A stretch of 64,000 nucleotides of DNA from Acinetobacter sp. GSS19 (GTDB taxonomy: Bacteria; Pseudomonadota; Gammaproteobacteria; Pseudomonadales; Moraxellaceae). The notes below the pieces were generated by a model. The model searched no databases. It was given only the letters and a program-made list of their open reading frames with translations, and was not told the DNA's origin. The translations under genes and the position numbers were made by a program. The DNA is taken from NCBI RefSeq assembly GCF_028621895.1, contig NZ_CP117520.1:1054001-1118000 (forward strand). Direction: 5' to 3'. This document shows positions 1 through 8,899 of the stretch, one piece after another (within the stretch, counting starts at the first letter, position 1; each line of letters begins with the position of its first letter).

Positions 1-385
1 CTTCCATCGTAGCTTTCACTAAATCGCCAATCGATACAAGTCCCACTAATTTATCTTGATCAACTACAGGTAAATGACGTAAATGACGATCCGTAATCAG
101 CTGTAAACAATCTTCCACCGTGTGTGACAAGGTCACGGTGAGTACGCTGCTGGTCATAATTTCATTGACAGTCGTGCTATAGGAAGAACGCTCCATGAGC
201 GCGATCTTACGTGTGTAATCTCGTTCGGAGAGAATACCGACGATGCGATCTCCATCGGTGACCACTAAAGCCCCAATGCCTTTATCTGCCATGACCGAAA
301 TGGCTTCTAGCACGGTAGAGTCTGGAGAAATGGTAAAAACCTGTTGATCAGCTTTGTGTTGAATTACTTGTGCTACATTGGTCAT
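1..385 (-). CDS. CBS-domain protein, 3' end cut by the window edge
   Basis: The reading frame starts at the ATG on the minus strand at 385 and is still open at base 1, so about 128 N-terminal residues are visible. Two CBS units can be read: the first around residues 10-65 (phrases such as GIGALVVTDGDRIVGILSERD) and the second from about residue 75 (HLRHLPVVDQDKLVGLVSIGD). Paired CBS units usually bind adenine nucleotides and act as an energy or ligand sensor. No other domain is visible before the edge; stand-alone proteins of about 143 residues of this kind are common. The target of this one cannot be told from the sequence. Confidence 0.85.
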   Translation of the reverse strand, partial: MTNVAQVIQHKADQQVFTISPDSTVLEAISVMADKGIGALVVTDGDRIVGILSERDYTRKIALMERSSYSTTVNEIMTSSVLTVTLSHTVEDCLQLITDRHLRHLPVVDQDKLVGLVSIGDLVKATME

Positions 386-526
386 GTCTTGTTATCCTTG
401 CTCTTGTTATAGGGTTTTATTTTAAAGTAGCGGGATTCATAAATATTGCAAATACTTTTCAGTCACTTATCACGTATTTTTGAATAAAAAACCATCGGTT
501 GTACAAAAGGGGACTTTAGGTTTGAA

Positions 527-901
527 TTAAGCAGCCTGCCACAGCGAGTCCTGAAAAAAGAAATGACGCATCTGCTGGGTTGAAAGTTTCAGCTTGAGAC
601 CTTTTGCGCTAAAAATGGCAGGTGTCACTTTTAGTCGAGACAAGGTGGGAAGCAAAGATTGCTGAAAATCATGCGGAGTAATTTTGCGCGGAGTGTAGCT
701 CGGCCAGTGAATTTGAGCGTAACGGTGAGCTTGTACGCCATTTAGCCAAAAAGGAAAAGTAAAACCCTCTTGGTCTGATTTAATGGCCCAGCCCTGATGA
801 TAAAGTCCCCAAAGGACCCCACAGTACATCATGCTTTTTAAGATGGAAATCTTGAGAATCAATTCTTGCGAAACAGGGGATAGGTGCTTGAACTTAGGCA
901 T
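527..901 (-). CDS. DUF2750-like protein of unknown function
   Basis: This 124-residue protein has no signal peptide and no clear membrane segment. It carries the pattern of the DUF2750 family: an N-terminal helix, a GVLWGLYHQGWAIKSDQEG block, the phrase FPFWLNGVQAHRYA, and a C-terminal segment in which residues are compared with a threshold-like W-rich stretch. The family has no established function. It is transcribed alone, with about 140 bp to the CBS gene downstream. The assignment rests on motif resemblance only. Confidence 0.65.
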   Translation of the reverse strand: MPKFKHLSPVSQELILKISILKSMMYCGVLWGLYHQGWAIKSDQEGFTFPFWLNGVQAHRYAQIHWPSYTPRKITPHDFQQSLLPTLSRLKVTPAIFSAKGLKLKLSTQQMRHFFFQDSLWQAA

Positions 902-1001
902 AAGTCATTAGTGCGATTTGAACTTGGCCTTATTGTAGAAAAATTAGATGAAATTACCGTGTAAGCTTTGCTGAAAATCGTAAGTAAATATTAATTTTCC
1001 C

Positions 1002-1035
1002 ATAAAAAAACGCCACCTAAGTGACGTTTTTTTAT
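1002..1035. terminator. Hairpin with A and T tracts on both sides
   Basis: The arms ATAAAAAAACG-C-CAC and GTG-A-CGTTTTTTTAT pair around a CTAA loop with a single C/A mismatch. The A and T tracts allow it to work in both directions. The stop codon of the Sel1-repeat gene on the minus strand lies inside the right arm. Confidence 0.8.
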
Positions 1036-1265
1036 GCTTTCATTGTGGCCATCTTTTGCCAGTATTGTGCTTTCATCGAGTCACGTTCAACGCGAAAACC
1101 TTGATAGTACAGTTCAGCTAAGAATAGTGCAGCTTTACCATGACCCGCACGTGCTGCTTCTTCCAACTGTTTTACAGCATCTTGGAAATTCATTTGCGAT
1201 TGAATCGTACTAACTGCAGTTGCGTAAGTATGTTCTAAGTCATGGTGAGAGATGTGTTGAATCAT
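1032..1265 (-). CDS. Small Sel1-like repeat protein
   Basis: This is a 77-residue protein with no signal peptide. Residues 30-70 form a Sel1/TPR-like helical repeat: AVKQLEEAARAGHGKAALFLAELYYQG followed by a second half-repeat with the typical D..KA..W ending. Such repeats mediate protein-protein contact; a single-repeat protein this short probably works as an adaptor, which is inference. A run of AGGAG-like bases (rc of ctcctt) precedes the ATG. Its 3' end coincides with the terminator at 1002-1035. Confidence 0.7.
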   Translation of the reverse strand: MIQHISHHDLEHTYATAVSTIQSQMNFQDAVKQLEEAARAGHGKAALFLAELYYQGFRVERDSMKAQYWQKMATMKA

Positions 1266-1483
1266 ATTAACTCCTTATTCTAATTATGATTACGACGCTT
1301 AGACCCTTTTGGTCTTCATATTAATTTACTCGTTCTATGTGAAACTAATATTACAGATACCCATCTGTGTCAATCTCTATATAGGTGTATTTTTAATAAT
1401 TTCAAGATTACATGATTAAACAATAATCAAAAAGTTTTTTTATTAAAATTAATAGGAAAGAAAGTGCTAACAAGGAGAATAAC

Positions 1484-1840
1484 ATGAAAACACTCGACGG
1501 TTTTAATTTTGATGTTCCCCCTACGGACTCACAAATTGTTTCATTGGCGCAGTATCATCGACAACAACTCGATGAGGCGGTTTTTCATCATGAAATTCAT
1601 TTAGGGAATTTCTGTCTTGGTCAACGCAAAAAAGTGAAAGATTTGGTACATGAATTACCACCTGAACAGCGCCGACATTTCTATCTGGTTTACGATGGCG
1701 AGTTACGCCGTATCGCCGATGATGAAGATCTACATCCTGCAGATGCTGAATCTGGTGTAAGTGTATTTGCTATTTTTCTTGTACTGGTGATTATTGCCAC
1801 TATTCTATATTTGGCCGTAATTCCACCGATTGTAGGTTAA
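1484..1840 (+). CDS. Small protein with a C-terminal membrane anchor, unknown function
   Basis: The protein has 118 residues and I do not recognise the family. The first 90 residues are soluble and rich in charged and His residues; residues 92-115 form one hydrophobic helix (VFAIFLVLVIIATILYLAV) close to the C terminus, so it is probably a tail-anchored inner-membrane protein with most of its mass in the cytoplasm. A good ribosome-binding site, aaggag, lies 6-7 bases before the ATG. It has its own upstream intergenic region and no obvious operon partner. Confidence 0.7.
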   Translation: MKTLDGFNFDVPPTDSQIVSLAQYHRQQLDEAVFHHEIHLGNFCLGQRKKVKDLVHELPPEQRRHFYLVYDGELRRIADDEDLHPADAESGVSVFAIFLVLVIIATILYLAVIPPIVG

Positions 1841-1954
1841 ACGTTTTTGCTACCTACTTGTTTAGCGCAAGAGTAAACTCCAGATTTGCTCTTGCGTTTT
1901 GATCTTGTGCTTCAGCTTGTTGCTTCCTAAACTATCTCGAACTCGAGGTAATGT

Positions 1955-2278
1955 ATGCAACATCTTTTTAGTAGGTTCTCTCTCTATATATCCAGATTAA
2001 AAATAGAATATATCTATTACATGATTCTCATCATGATGATAGGTTGTATTCTGATTTTCGCGACGATTGCACTCTTTCGGCCGGTTACGCCACAGCAGCA
2101 ACAACAGGTAAGTGTATTAGCACAGCAAGCGAATTATCCTAAAACACAAGCGATGGCGATCACATTACTTGAACAGTCTTCGATACGGAAACGTGCCTAT
2201 TTAAAATTGCTTCATGGCTATCAATTTGAACAGGCTGAGATTAGGCATTTTCCAGCACTCAAGAGTGAAGAACTGTAA
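1955..2278 (+). CDS. Small protein with one N-terminal membrane helix, unknown function
   Basis: This 107-residue protein has a basic N terminus, a long hydrophobic segment at about residues 20-42 (YYMILIMMIGCILIFATIALF) and a polar, Gln-rich remainder (PQQQQQVSVLAQQAN). It is either a membrane-anchored protein or an uncleaved signal-anchor protein with a periplasmic tail. The preceding bases (cgaggtaatgt) give a fair ribosome-binding site. No family is recognised. It lies about 110 bp upstream of ftsY on the same strand and may share its transcript. Confidence 0.6.
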   Translation: MQHLFSRFSLYISRLKIEYIYYMILIMMIGCILIFATIALFRPVTPQQQQQVSVLAQQANYPKTQAMAITLLEQSSIRKRAYLKLLHGYQFEQAEIRHFPALKSEEL

Positions 2279-2387
2279 CATGAGTCACTGTGAACTGAGT
2301 TGAGCAGAGCTGCCATTGCTGCGGGAAAGCGGTTGAATATATGCTAAACTTCGATTTTTTTAACGCAATGCTTTTCAAGGAATCGGC

Positions 2388-3485
2388 ATGCAACAGCAAT
2401 CTAATATGCAAAATAAATTCTTGATTGATGCTGATATCGGCGATGATGATGTCACCTTACCTAGTTTACCTGCTGTTGATATTCCCATTGTTGAATCTGT
2501 CCAAGTAGAAACACCCACTGAAACGGTCACGCAGACCGAATCAGAAAAATCGAAAGGTGGTTTCTTCAGCCGGATGAAAGAGGGTTTGACTAAGACTCGC
2601 AAGAGTTTTGCAGATGGTATGGTCAATATCCTGATTGGTGGTAAGGAAATTGATGATGAATTGCTGGAAGAAGTTGAAGAGCAACTTTTAGTTGCAGATA
2701 TTGGTGTTGAAGCCACAAAAACTATTATCGCCAATCTGACTGAACGTACAGCACGTGGTGATTTGATTTATTCACACTCTTTGTATAAAGCGTTACAGGA
2801 AGAATTGGTGGCTTTACTTGCACCACGTGTTAAGCCTCTTCATATTGATCCGAATAAAGCACCTTATGTGATTTTAATGGTCGGTGTGAATGGTGTCGGT
2901 AAGACCACCACGATTGGTAAGCTTGCTAAGCGTTTGCAGGGTGAAGGTAAGAAAGTCATGCTTGCCGCAGGGGATACGTTCCGTGCAGCTGCGACTGAAC
3001 AGCTACAAATTTGGGGTGAGCGCAACAATATCGCTGTGGTTGCACAAGGTCATGGTGCAGATAGTGCATCCGTGATTTTTGACGCCTTTGAAAGTGCGCG
3101 TGCACGTGGTGTAGATGTATTAATCGCTGATACAGCCGGCCGTTTACACAATAAGAGCAATTTGATGGAAGAGCTCAAGAAAGTGAAACGGGTTATGCAG
3201 AAAATTGATGCAACGGCACCGCATGAAATTATGTTAGTGGTTGATGCTGGTACAGGGCAAAATGCCATTAATCAGGTCGAGATGTTCGATGAAGCTGTAG
3301 GTTTGACTGGTATTACTATTACCAAGCTAGATGGGACAGCCAAAGGTGGCGTCCTATTTAATATTGCCAGCCGAACTCATGTGCCAATTCGCTTTATTGG
3401 CGTGGGTGAAAAGATTGATGACTTGCGTCCATTCTCAGCCAAGTCCTTCGTTGCGGCTTTGTTTGAAACCGATCAAAAACAATAA
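2388..3485 (+). CDS. ftsY: Signal recognition particle receptor FtsY
   Basis: FtsY is the SRP receptor GTPase that brings ribosome-SRP complexes to the Sec translocon at the inner membrane. The first 60 residues are acidic and low in complexity (the A domain); the NG domain follows. Visible GTPase elements are GVNGVGKTTTIGKLAKR (about residue 165), DTFRAAATEQL, DTAGRLHNKSNLMEELKK and TKLDGTAKGG. The length of 365 residues is within the usual range for FtsY. The RNA part of its partner particle is encoded at 42689. A terminator follows directly. Confidence 0.97.
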   Translation: MQQQSNMQNKFLIDADIGDDDVTLPSLPAVDIPIVESVQVETPTETVTQTESEKSKGGFFSRMKEGLTKTRKSFADGMVNILIGGKEIDDELLEEVEEQLLVADIGVEATKTIIANLTERTARGDLIYSHSLYKALQEELVALLAPRVKPLHIDPNKAPYVILMVGVNGVGKTTTIGKLAKRLQGEGKKVMLAAGDTFRAAATEQLQIWGERNNIAVVAQGHGADSASVIFDAFESARARGVDVLIADTAGRLHNKSNLMEELKKVKRVMQKIDATAPHEIMLVVDAGTGQNAINQVEMFDEAVGLTGITITKLDGTAKGGVLFNIASRTHVPIRFIGVGEKIDDLRPFSAKSFVAALFETDQKQ

Positions 3486-3503
3486 ATGTTGCTTGATTCA
3501 CAG

Positions 3504-3528
3504 AAACTCCGCTAAGTGCGGAGTTTTT
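3504..3528 (+). terminator. Rho-independent terminator of ftsY
   Basis: The arms AAACTCCGC and GCGGAGTTT pair perfectly around a 5-base loop and are followed by TT-rich sequence, 18 bases after the ftsY stop codon. Confidence 0.85.
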
Positions 3529-3653
3529 CGTTTTGATGATAACTCTTTGTTTTAAAAAGCATCATGTGGATGTATTGTTTTGATTTCTATTGAGATAACC
3601 CAGGTAAAATAAAACCATATAAATTTTAAGGTATTTGAGGTTGGGGATTTTTA

Positions 3654-4337
3654 ATGACGCTACTCAATAAAATTGGACAGGTGTTGACGACTGATCTTAC
3701 TAAAGATTTGAAGTTTAAGAAAACAGATATAACTCAGGATAAACAAAGCTTCGCTCAGCAATTACAGCGACGCCGTAGCATTTATTCCCTCGGTAAAAAG
3801 GTTGCTATTCAACTAGATGAAATTGAATCTTTGATTCAAGAGGCTGTCCGTTCATGTCCTGCACCTTTGAATACCCATAGTTTCCGTATTGTGATTCTGT
3901 TTAATAAATCACATCAGCAATTTTGGTATATCGTTAAAGAAAAACAACGGCAATTAGTACCCTCACAAGTATTTGCGGGTATTGCAATGAAAATTGAACA
4001 ATGTGCAGCTGCTTTTGGCACAGTACTCTTTTATGAAGATTCAAGTGTAATTCAACGTTTACAGAAACAGATCCCATTACATGCCGAATATTTTCCCATT
4101 TGGGCAGAGCAAAGCTCTGGAATGGCACAATATGCAGTCTGGACTGCTTTAGCAAATTCGGGATTGGGCGCACATCTGCAACACTACAACCCTGTTGTAG
4201 ATCAAATAGTCACTCAACACTTTGAGTTACCAGCTTCATGGCAATTAAAGGCTCAGTTGGTCTTTGGATCAATTGAAGAAGAGCCAAAGGAGAAAACCGA
4301 TCTGAATATTCATACTTGTTTTAAAGTATTTAATTGA
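3654..4337 (+). CDS. Nitroreductase-family protein of the Frm2/Hbn1 type
   Basis: The 227-residue protein has an N-terminal RRRSIYSLGKK block (FMN phosphate contact in nitroreductases), SCPAPLNTHSFRIVILF (active-site region of the family) and the ending typical of the fungal Frm2/Hbn1 branch: FPIWAEQSSGMAQYAVWTALANSGLGAHLQHYNP, then a W-containing segment and a VFGSIEEEPKEK tail. The family binds FMN and reduces nitro compounds or quinones; in yeast Frm2 and Hbn1 are linked to lipid signalling and oxidative stress. The physiological substrate here is unknown. The first 30 residues look like an extension before the family start. The gene stands alone. Confidence 0.85.
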   Translation: MTLLNKIGQVLTTDLTKDLKFKKTDITQDKQSFAQQLQRRRSIYSLGKKVAIQLDEIESLIQEAVRSCPAPLNTHSFRIVILFNKSHQQFWYIVKEKQRQLVPSQVFAGIAMKIEQCAAAFGTVLFYEDSSVIQRLQKQIPLHAEYFPIWAEQSSGMAQYAVWTALANSGLGAHLQHYNPVVDQIVTQHFELPASWQLKAQLVFGSIEEEPKEKTDLNIHTCFKVFN

Positions 4338-4530
4338 AATTATTTTTCAAATGAAATATGAATCAGAATTTTGTAGATTTGAGTAATGGTTTATGAGTGA
4401 TTTTGAAATCTATATCATAAAAAATATCAATGAGTTATCGTTCTGATTCATATTTTTGTCATAAAATTGACACAACTGCATAGCATAGTGCAGTTAAATT
4501 TTCACGACGATATCAATAGAGAAGGCTAAC

Positions 4531-5178
4531 ATGACTTTAAGATTAGCAATTGCCAGCTTGGGTTTGGCTATCAGTGGTTCTGTTTTTTCTGCAGTCACCA
4601 TTAACGCGCCTGAAGAAATCGCCATCCTGGCAGTGAATGATCAGGAAGTAAATGCAGGCTTATTTCGTGCCAAAAATAATCAATACAAAGTGGATGCAGG
4701 TGAGACCAGTTTAAGTGTGCGCTATGTGCAGTTTTTCCAGCATCTGAATGGTGAGCATGACGTGGTGAAATCTGGTGTTGTGACCTTGAAAACTCCAGTT
4801 CTGACAGAGGGTGAAAATTACAAACTGGCTTTGGTGAATGCACCTCAAGATTTTGACGCAGCAAAAAAATACGCTGAGCAGCCAACAATTGGTTTATTTA
4901 ATAAAAATAACCAATTACTAGTACAGCAGACAGGTGCTAATACAGAAGCAAAACCGTGGCTAACTGGTGGTCTATTTAGTCGTGCCTACGACTTGACACA
5001 GAAAAAAACCACACCTGTTAATCAGCCAGCAGCAGTTTATACTGCAGTTGCACAGCCTGCAAATGCAGCAATTTCAACAGGAAATGCAACAGACCAGCAA
5101 CTCATTGAATTATGGAAAAAAGCATCAAAAGTTGAACGTCAAAAATTCATGACTTGGCTTGCAGAACAAGCCCAATAA
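4531..5178 (+). CDS. DUF2057 family exported protein
   Basis: The protein has 215 residues. A signal peptide of about 20 residues (MTLRLAIASLGLAISGSVFSA) ends in an AXA-type site, so the mature protein is periplasmic. The following body matches the DUF2057/YccT pattern: INAPEEIAILAVN, a block about keeping quantity and VRYVQFF, and LVNAPQDFDAAKKYAEQP. The C-terminal third is Ala- and Gln-rich and ends with a short helical segment (LIELWKKASKVERQKFMTWL). The function of the family is not established. It has its own strong terminator. Confidence 0.8.
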   Translation: MTLRLAIASLGLAISGSVFSAVTINAPEEIAILAVNDQEVNAGLFRAKNNQYKVDAGETSLSVRYVQFFQHLNGEHDVVKSGVVTLKTPVLTEGENYKLALVNAPQDFDAAKKYAEQPTIGLFNKNNQLLVQQTGANTEAKPWLTGGLFSRAYDLTQKKTTPVNQPAAVYTAVAQPANAAISTGNATDQQLIELWKKASKVERQKFMTWLAEQAQ

Positions 5179-5197
5179 TTTTAAAGATGAATATAAA

Positions 5198-5225
5198 AAA
5201 GACCTCATCAAGAGGTCTTTTTTTA
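5198..5225. terminator. Bidirectional terminator between DUF2057 gene and ybgE
   Basis: AAAGACCTC and GAGGTCTTT pair perfectly around ATCAA, with an A tract before and a T tract after. It lies between two convergent genes and can serve both. Confidence 0.9.
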
Positions 5226-5239
5226 TTGGTTTTAGACAA

Positions 5240-5554
5240 TCAGGTTAGGAACCAAGTGTAGTAACCTAAAAACATTAAAGGCCAAGCAACAAATGGACTA
5301 AATAACCATTTCCATAACCAGAAGCGTGGAGCAAAACCAACGCCATGAATAAATCCGCCAGAAATACCGATCATGATGAGCATCATCACATTGTGACTAT
5401 ACTCACCACGGTGATCCAGCATCAAGCTAGGGTGAATTAACAACACAACTGCTAAAGGCAATGCCAACAAAAATGAAAGGATCATTGCAATAGTGTGCAG
5501 TTTACTTTGCTTGGTTGTTGTCATTGCTTGTTCAGTCATGGTGTTATTCCTCAT
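5240..5554 (-). CDS. ybgE: Cyd operon membrane protein YbgE
   Basis: The protein shows three hydrophobic segments, about residues 20-42, 56-76 and 84-102, and the family signature IHGVGFAPRFWLWKWLFSP. YbgE is encoded after cydAB in many proteobacteria and is associated with cytochrome bd, without a firmly defined role. The longest start (5554) overlaps the end of cydX by 11 bases (GATGAGGAATAA); the next in-frame ATG at 5539 would give 99 residues and no overlap. The overlapping start suggests translational coupling. It is the last gene of the bd operon. Confidence 0.85.
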   Translation of the reverse strand: MRNNTMTEQAMTTTKQSKLHTIAMILSFLLALPLAVVLLIHPSLMLDHRGEYSHNVMMLIMIGISGGFIHGVGFAPRFWLWKWLFSPFVAWPLMFLGYYTWFLT

Positions 5555-5645
5555 CTAAGTTCTGATGATGCTCAATATACAAAGCACTCAGTACACCGGC
5601 GAAACATGCCATTAAAATACCGAGAATCCACGCAAAATACCACAT
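5544..5645 (-). CDS. cydX: Cytochrome bd oxidase small subunit CydX
   Basis: This 33-residue gene reads MWYFAWILGILMACFAGVLS followed by ALYIEHHQNLDEE. It has the CydX signature MWYFAWILG, a single membrane helix and an acidic C-terminal tail. CydX is required for stability and activity of the bd oxidase by binding CydA beside the haem sites. The ribosome-binding site aaggagaag lies 6-7 bases upstream, and it starts 24 bases after the cydB stop. It overlaps the ybgE start. It is shorter than the usual minimum length for gene callers. Confidence 0.95.
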   Translation of the reverse strand: MWYFAWILGILMACFAGVLSALYIEHHQNLDEE

Positions 5646-5669
5646 AATTTCTTCTCCTTGGACACAGCC

Positions 5670-6815
5670 TTAGTACAGGCTGTGTGAGTTCTCTTGAATG
5701 TGCTTGTTAGTAATCACGCCCCACATCTTGTAATAGCACCAAGTTGTGTAACTCAAAATGATTGGTACAAAGATACAAGCTGCAACAGTCATGACGGTCA
5801 AGGTGGTTTTACTAGATACAGCATCCCACATGGTCAAGCTGGAAACAGGGTTGAGGCTTGAAGGCATCAAGAATGGGAAGAGTGCAAAGCCAGCAGTCAG
5901 GATCGCGCCGATAATCGCAAGGCTGGTACCGGTAAAGCTTAAGCCTGCTTTGTTTTTACCTGCCGCCAAAACAACCAGCAAGCCACCTAAAATACCCATG
6001 ATCGGTGCAATCATGGTAATTGGGTAGGTGGTATAGTTATTCATCCAGCCTGGGTTTGCATTTGTTAGAACTTGCTTAGCTAATGGATTCGCTGCAGCAT
6101 TGGTATCGTAAGGGGTTACAAGGGTATAACCTTGAATTCCACCGAAATACAACCACGCACCAACTGCCAAGAAGGTCACGAGATAGAGTAGACCCATAAG
6201 TTGAGTGGCTTTAGCGGAACGTTCACGTAATGCACCATCGGTACGTAGCATTAACCATGCACCACCATGCGCACATAGCATCGATAAGCTGACTAGACCA
6301 CAAAGCAGTGCAAACGGATTAAGCAAGGCAAAGAAGCTACCTGAGTAAGTTGAACGTACAGTTTCATCTAAAACAAATGGTACGCCCAAGAACATGTTCC
6401 CGAAAGCGACACCGAAGACGAGTGCTGGAACTGCGCCACCAACTGCCAAACCCCAGTCCCAAGAATTACGCCATTTGGTGTTTTCAAGTTTGGAGCGGTA
6501 GTCGAAGCCTACAGGTCTCAAGAATAAGGCAAACAAGACGAGAAGCAGAGCCCAATACATACCTGAGAATGCTGTTGCATAGACCATTGGCCAAGCAGCG
6601 AACAGCGCGCCGCCTGCAGTGATAAACCAGACCTGGTTGCCGTCCCAGTGAGGAGCAATCGTATTGATTGCTGCACGACGTTCTTCATCATTTTTGCCGA
6701 CAAAAGGCATAATCGCCATTGAGCCCATGTCGAAGCCGTCAGTGAGTGCAAAGCCAATCAGTAGAACACCAACCAGAACCCACCAAATGATTTTGAGTAA
6801 TTCATATTCGATCAT
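5670..6815 (-). CDS. cydB: Cytochrome bd ubiquinol oxidase subunit II CydB
   Basis: CydB (381 residues) is the second large subunit of the quinol-oxidising, proton-motive-force-generating bd oxidase of the inner membrane. The N terminus [29 protein letters not shown] with the conserved LTDGFDMG turn is typical, as are [21 protein letters not shown] and eight to nine hydrophobic segments. Its ATG overlaps the cydA stop by four bases (ATGA type), a sign of translational coupling. Length agrees with the family. Confidence 0.97.
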   Translation of the reverse strand: MIEYELLKIIWWVLVGVLLIGFALTDGFDMGSMAIMPFVGKNDEERRAAINTIAPHWDGNQVWFITAGGALFAAWPMVYATAFSGMYWALLLVLFALFLRPVGFDYRSKLENTKWRNSWDWGLAVGGAVPALVFGVAFGNMFLGVPFVLDETVRSTYSGSFFALLNPFALLCGLVSLSMLCAHGGAWLMLRTDGALRERSAKATQLMGLLYLVTFLAVGAWLYFGGIQGYTLVTPYDTNAAANPLAKQVLTNANPGWMNNYTTYPITMIAPIMGILGGLLVVLAAGKNKAGLSFTGTSLAIIGAILTAGFALFPFLMPSSLNPVSSLTMWDAVSSKTTLTVMTVAACIFVPIILSYTTWCYYKMWGVITNKHIQENSHSLY

Positions 6816-8401
6816 GCTTGAGCCTCCTCAGATGGCTTTTGTGCAGCTTCTAGTTTTTCAAAGTGGTATTTACCAGTATGAAGCGAGCTTGGGCCGAGAC
6901 GAGAGAATTTGATCATCAAGTACATTTCAATGATCAGTAGTACAGTATAGAACGCTGCTAGGGCAATGATAGAACCCCAAACGTCACCCGTACTTAATGT
7001 TGATGCAGATAAGTGTGTAGGTAGAACCTCACCAATCGTCCATGGCTGACGACCACCTTCAGCAACATACCAACCAGTTTGTGCTGCGATCCATGGCAAT
7101 GGAAGTGCAAACAATGCAAATTTAAGCAACCAAGGTTTATTTTCTGCATTACGTTTTGCAACAGACCATGATGCCAAGATAAAGAGTAACAGCATCAAGA
7201 AACCAGAAGCGACCATTGCACGGAATGACCAAAATAGGCTAGCAACGTTTGGAATACTGTCTTTCACAGCTGCCTGGATGTGTTGTTCAGAGGCATCCAC
7301 CACGTTTGGTGTATATTTTTTAAGAAGTAGGCCGTAACCCAAATCTTTTTGTGTTTTTTCAAAAGCCGCTTTAAGTTCAGCTGATGTGTTGCCTGCACGT
7401 AGTTGTTCAAGTTGACCATATGCAATCATACCGTTACGGATACGGGCTTCATGCTGTTTCATTAGATCCTTAATACCTGTGACTTCAGTATTAAGAGAAC
7501 GTGTTGCAATGATCCCCATTACATATGGAATTTTAATGGCATAGTCGGTACGCATTTCTTCTTGGTTTGGGAAACCAAAAAGTGTAAAGCCCGCTGGTGC
7601 TGGTTCTGTTTCCCATTCCGCTTCAATAGCAGCGAGTTTGGTTTTTTGAACGTCACCGAGTTCATAGCCTGATTCATCACCGAGTAGGATAACGGAGAGA
7701 GATGACGCCAAGCCAAAGATTGCGGCAATTGCGAATGAACGGCGCGCAAATGGAAGATCACGTTTTTTCAGCATGTAATAGCTGGAGATCGCCAGCACAA
7801 AAATTGCACCAGTCACATAACCGGCTGAAACGGTATGGACGAATTTAACCTGAGCGACTGGGTTGAGAATGAGTGCACCAAAGTCCACCAATTCCATACG
7901 CATAGTTTCATAATTGAAGGCTGAACCTACAGGATTTTGCATCCAGCCATTTGCGACCAGAATCCATAAGGCTGACATATTAGAGCCAAGTGCAACCAGC
8001 CAAGTCACAGCCAAATGTTGAACTTTAGATAGGCGATCCCATCCGAAGAAGAATAGACCAATAAACGTCGATTCAAGGAAGAATGCCATCAAACCTTCAA
8101 TGGCTAATGGTGCACCAAAGATATCACCCACATAGTGCGAGTAATAAGCCCAGTTGGTACCAAACTGGAACTCCATGGTCAGACCGGTCGTAACACCTAA
8201 AGCGAAGTTAATACCGAAAAGTTTTCCCCAGAACTTGGTCATGTCTCTATAGATTTCTTTACCAGAAACGACATAGGTCGTTTCCATAATGGCAAGAAGA
8301 AACGCCATACCGAGTGTGAGAGGAACAAAAATAAAGTGATACATCGCGGTCATAGCGAACTGGAACCGCGAAAGATCGACCACGCTTTCAGAAATCATCA
8401 A
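6812..8401 (-). CDS. cydA: Cytochrome bd ubiquinol oxidase subunit I CydA
   Basis: CydA (529 residues) carries haems b558, b595 and d and oxidises ubiquinol. The haem ligand region near the N terminus ([20 protein letters not shown]) is intact. The periplasmic quinol-binding Q-loop is of the long, E. coli-like type, with [15 protein letters not shown] and a further 100 residues before the next helix. The oxygen-site motif [18 protein letters not shown] is present. The ATG overlaps the stop of the upstream small gene cydP by four bases. Confidence 0.98.
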   Translation of the reverse strand: MMISESVVDLSRFQFAMTAMYHFIFVPLTLGMAFLLAIMETTYVVSGKEIYRDMTKFWGKLFGINFALGVTTGLTMEFQFGTNWAYYSHYVGDIFGAPLAIEGLMAFFLESTFIGLFFFGWDRLSKVQHLAVTWLVALGSNMSALWILVANGWMQNPVGSAFNYETMRMELVDFGALILNPVAQVKFVHTVSAGYVTGAIFVLAISSYYMLKKRDLPFARRSFAIAAIFGLASSLSVILLGDESGYELGDVQKTKLAAIEAEWETEPAPAGFTLFGFPNQEEMRTDYAIKIPYVMGIIATRSLNTEVTGIKDLMKQHEARIRNGMIAYGQLEQLRAGNTSAELKAAFEKTQKDLGYGLLLKKYTPNVVDASEQHIQAAVKDSIPNVASLFWSFRAMVASGFLMLLLFILASWSVAKRNAENKPWLLKFALFALPLPWIAAQTGWYVAEGGRQPWTIGEVLPTHLSASTLSTGDVWGSIIALAAFYTVLLIIEMYLMIKFSRLGPSSLHTGKYHFEKLEAAQKPSEEAQA

Positions 8402-8589
8402 CGTGTCTCCTTGATTTGGGAAGGACTGCTGGCAATATGCTCAGCAACTTGATTGTCAAAGTTTTTGGGAATAGTGGGAGCGTCGAACCAGATATGCTTA
8501 ATCGTGAGTAAAAGTACGACTTTGATTATTAAAATAATCGTAATTTCTCGAACGAGTCGACGATTGAGATTTTTGCTAACTAAGCTCAT
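8398..8589 (-). CDS. cydP: Putative cytochrome oxidase small subunit CydP
   Basis: A 63-residue protein with a basic start ([12 protein letters not shown]), one hydrophobic helix at about residues 16-32 ([19 protein letters not shown]) and the conserved FDAP segment behind it. Small proteins of this design directly before cydA are annotated as CydP, a proposed extra bd subunit. The stop codon overlaps the cydA start. It is the first gene of the operon; the AT-rich region upstream must contain the promoter. Confidence 0.8.
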   Translation of the reverse strand: MSLVSKNLNRRLVREITIILIIKVVLLLTIKHIWFDAPTIPKNFDNQVAEHIASSPSQIKETR

Positions 8590-8899
8590 AGAAATAAGCC
8601 TGTTTTTTTAACTTACAACCATTATTAAACAAAAATATACGAAAAAGAAATACCTTGGATAGTTAAAATAAAAATATATTGATTTATTTATATAAAACAA
8701 TATTTTAGGTATGTGACTAGTGAGTATTTAAAATGAAATAAAATGAAATAAAAACCTATTAAAACAGTTGTGTTTATATTGTTTAATTCTGATTAAAACA
8801 GTTGTAATTAATGTTTTGATAATAAAATATTAGAGGTTAAATATTTTAATCTTTTATATTTATTTAATAAATGGTGGTATAAAGTTAATCGTAACAAAA
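8590..8899. other. AT-rich control region of the cyd operon
   Basis: About 310 bp with no reading frame worth reporting. It separates the cyd operon, whose promoter must fire leftward from here, from the 3' end of the YqiJ-like gene. It contains a 10-bp exact tandem duplication (aaatgaaata at 8731-8740 and 8741-8750) and the 14-bp direct repeat described separately. I see no convincing FNR-type TTGAT-N4-ATCAA site. Confidence 0.6.
8758..8805. repeat. 14-bp direct repeat upstream of the cyd operon
   Basis: ATTAAAACAGTTGT occurs at 8758-8771 and again at 8792-8805, start-to-start distance 34 bp, which is close to three helical turns. The second copy also forms an ATTAAA/TTTAAT palindrome with 8782-8787. 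The spacing would suit two copies of a regulator on one face of the DNA; this is inference. Confidence 0.7.

Noticed and set aside
2375..2734. Minus-strand 119-codon frame opposite the start of ftsY
   Set aside because: It lies wholly opposite a certain gene, is Ser/Thr-rich as expected from the antisense of acidic codons, and has no family resemblance.
3654..4337. Reading the nitroreductase as a remnant of fungal transfer because of its Frm2-like motifs
   Set aside because: Frm2/Hbn1-type proteins are also widespread in bacteria, and the gene's base composition does not stand out; transfer is not supported.
4460..4500. TTGACA at 4467 as the promoter of the DUF2057 gene
   Set aside because: No -10 box at 16-18 bases; the nearest TATA-like sequence is only 11 bases away.
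8590..8899. FNR or ArcA site for the cyd operon
   Set aside because: No TTGAT-N4-ATCAA or close variant was found; the repeats there do not match these motifs.
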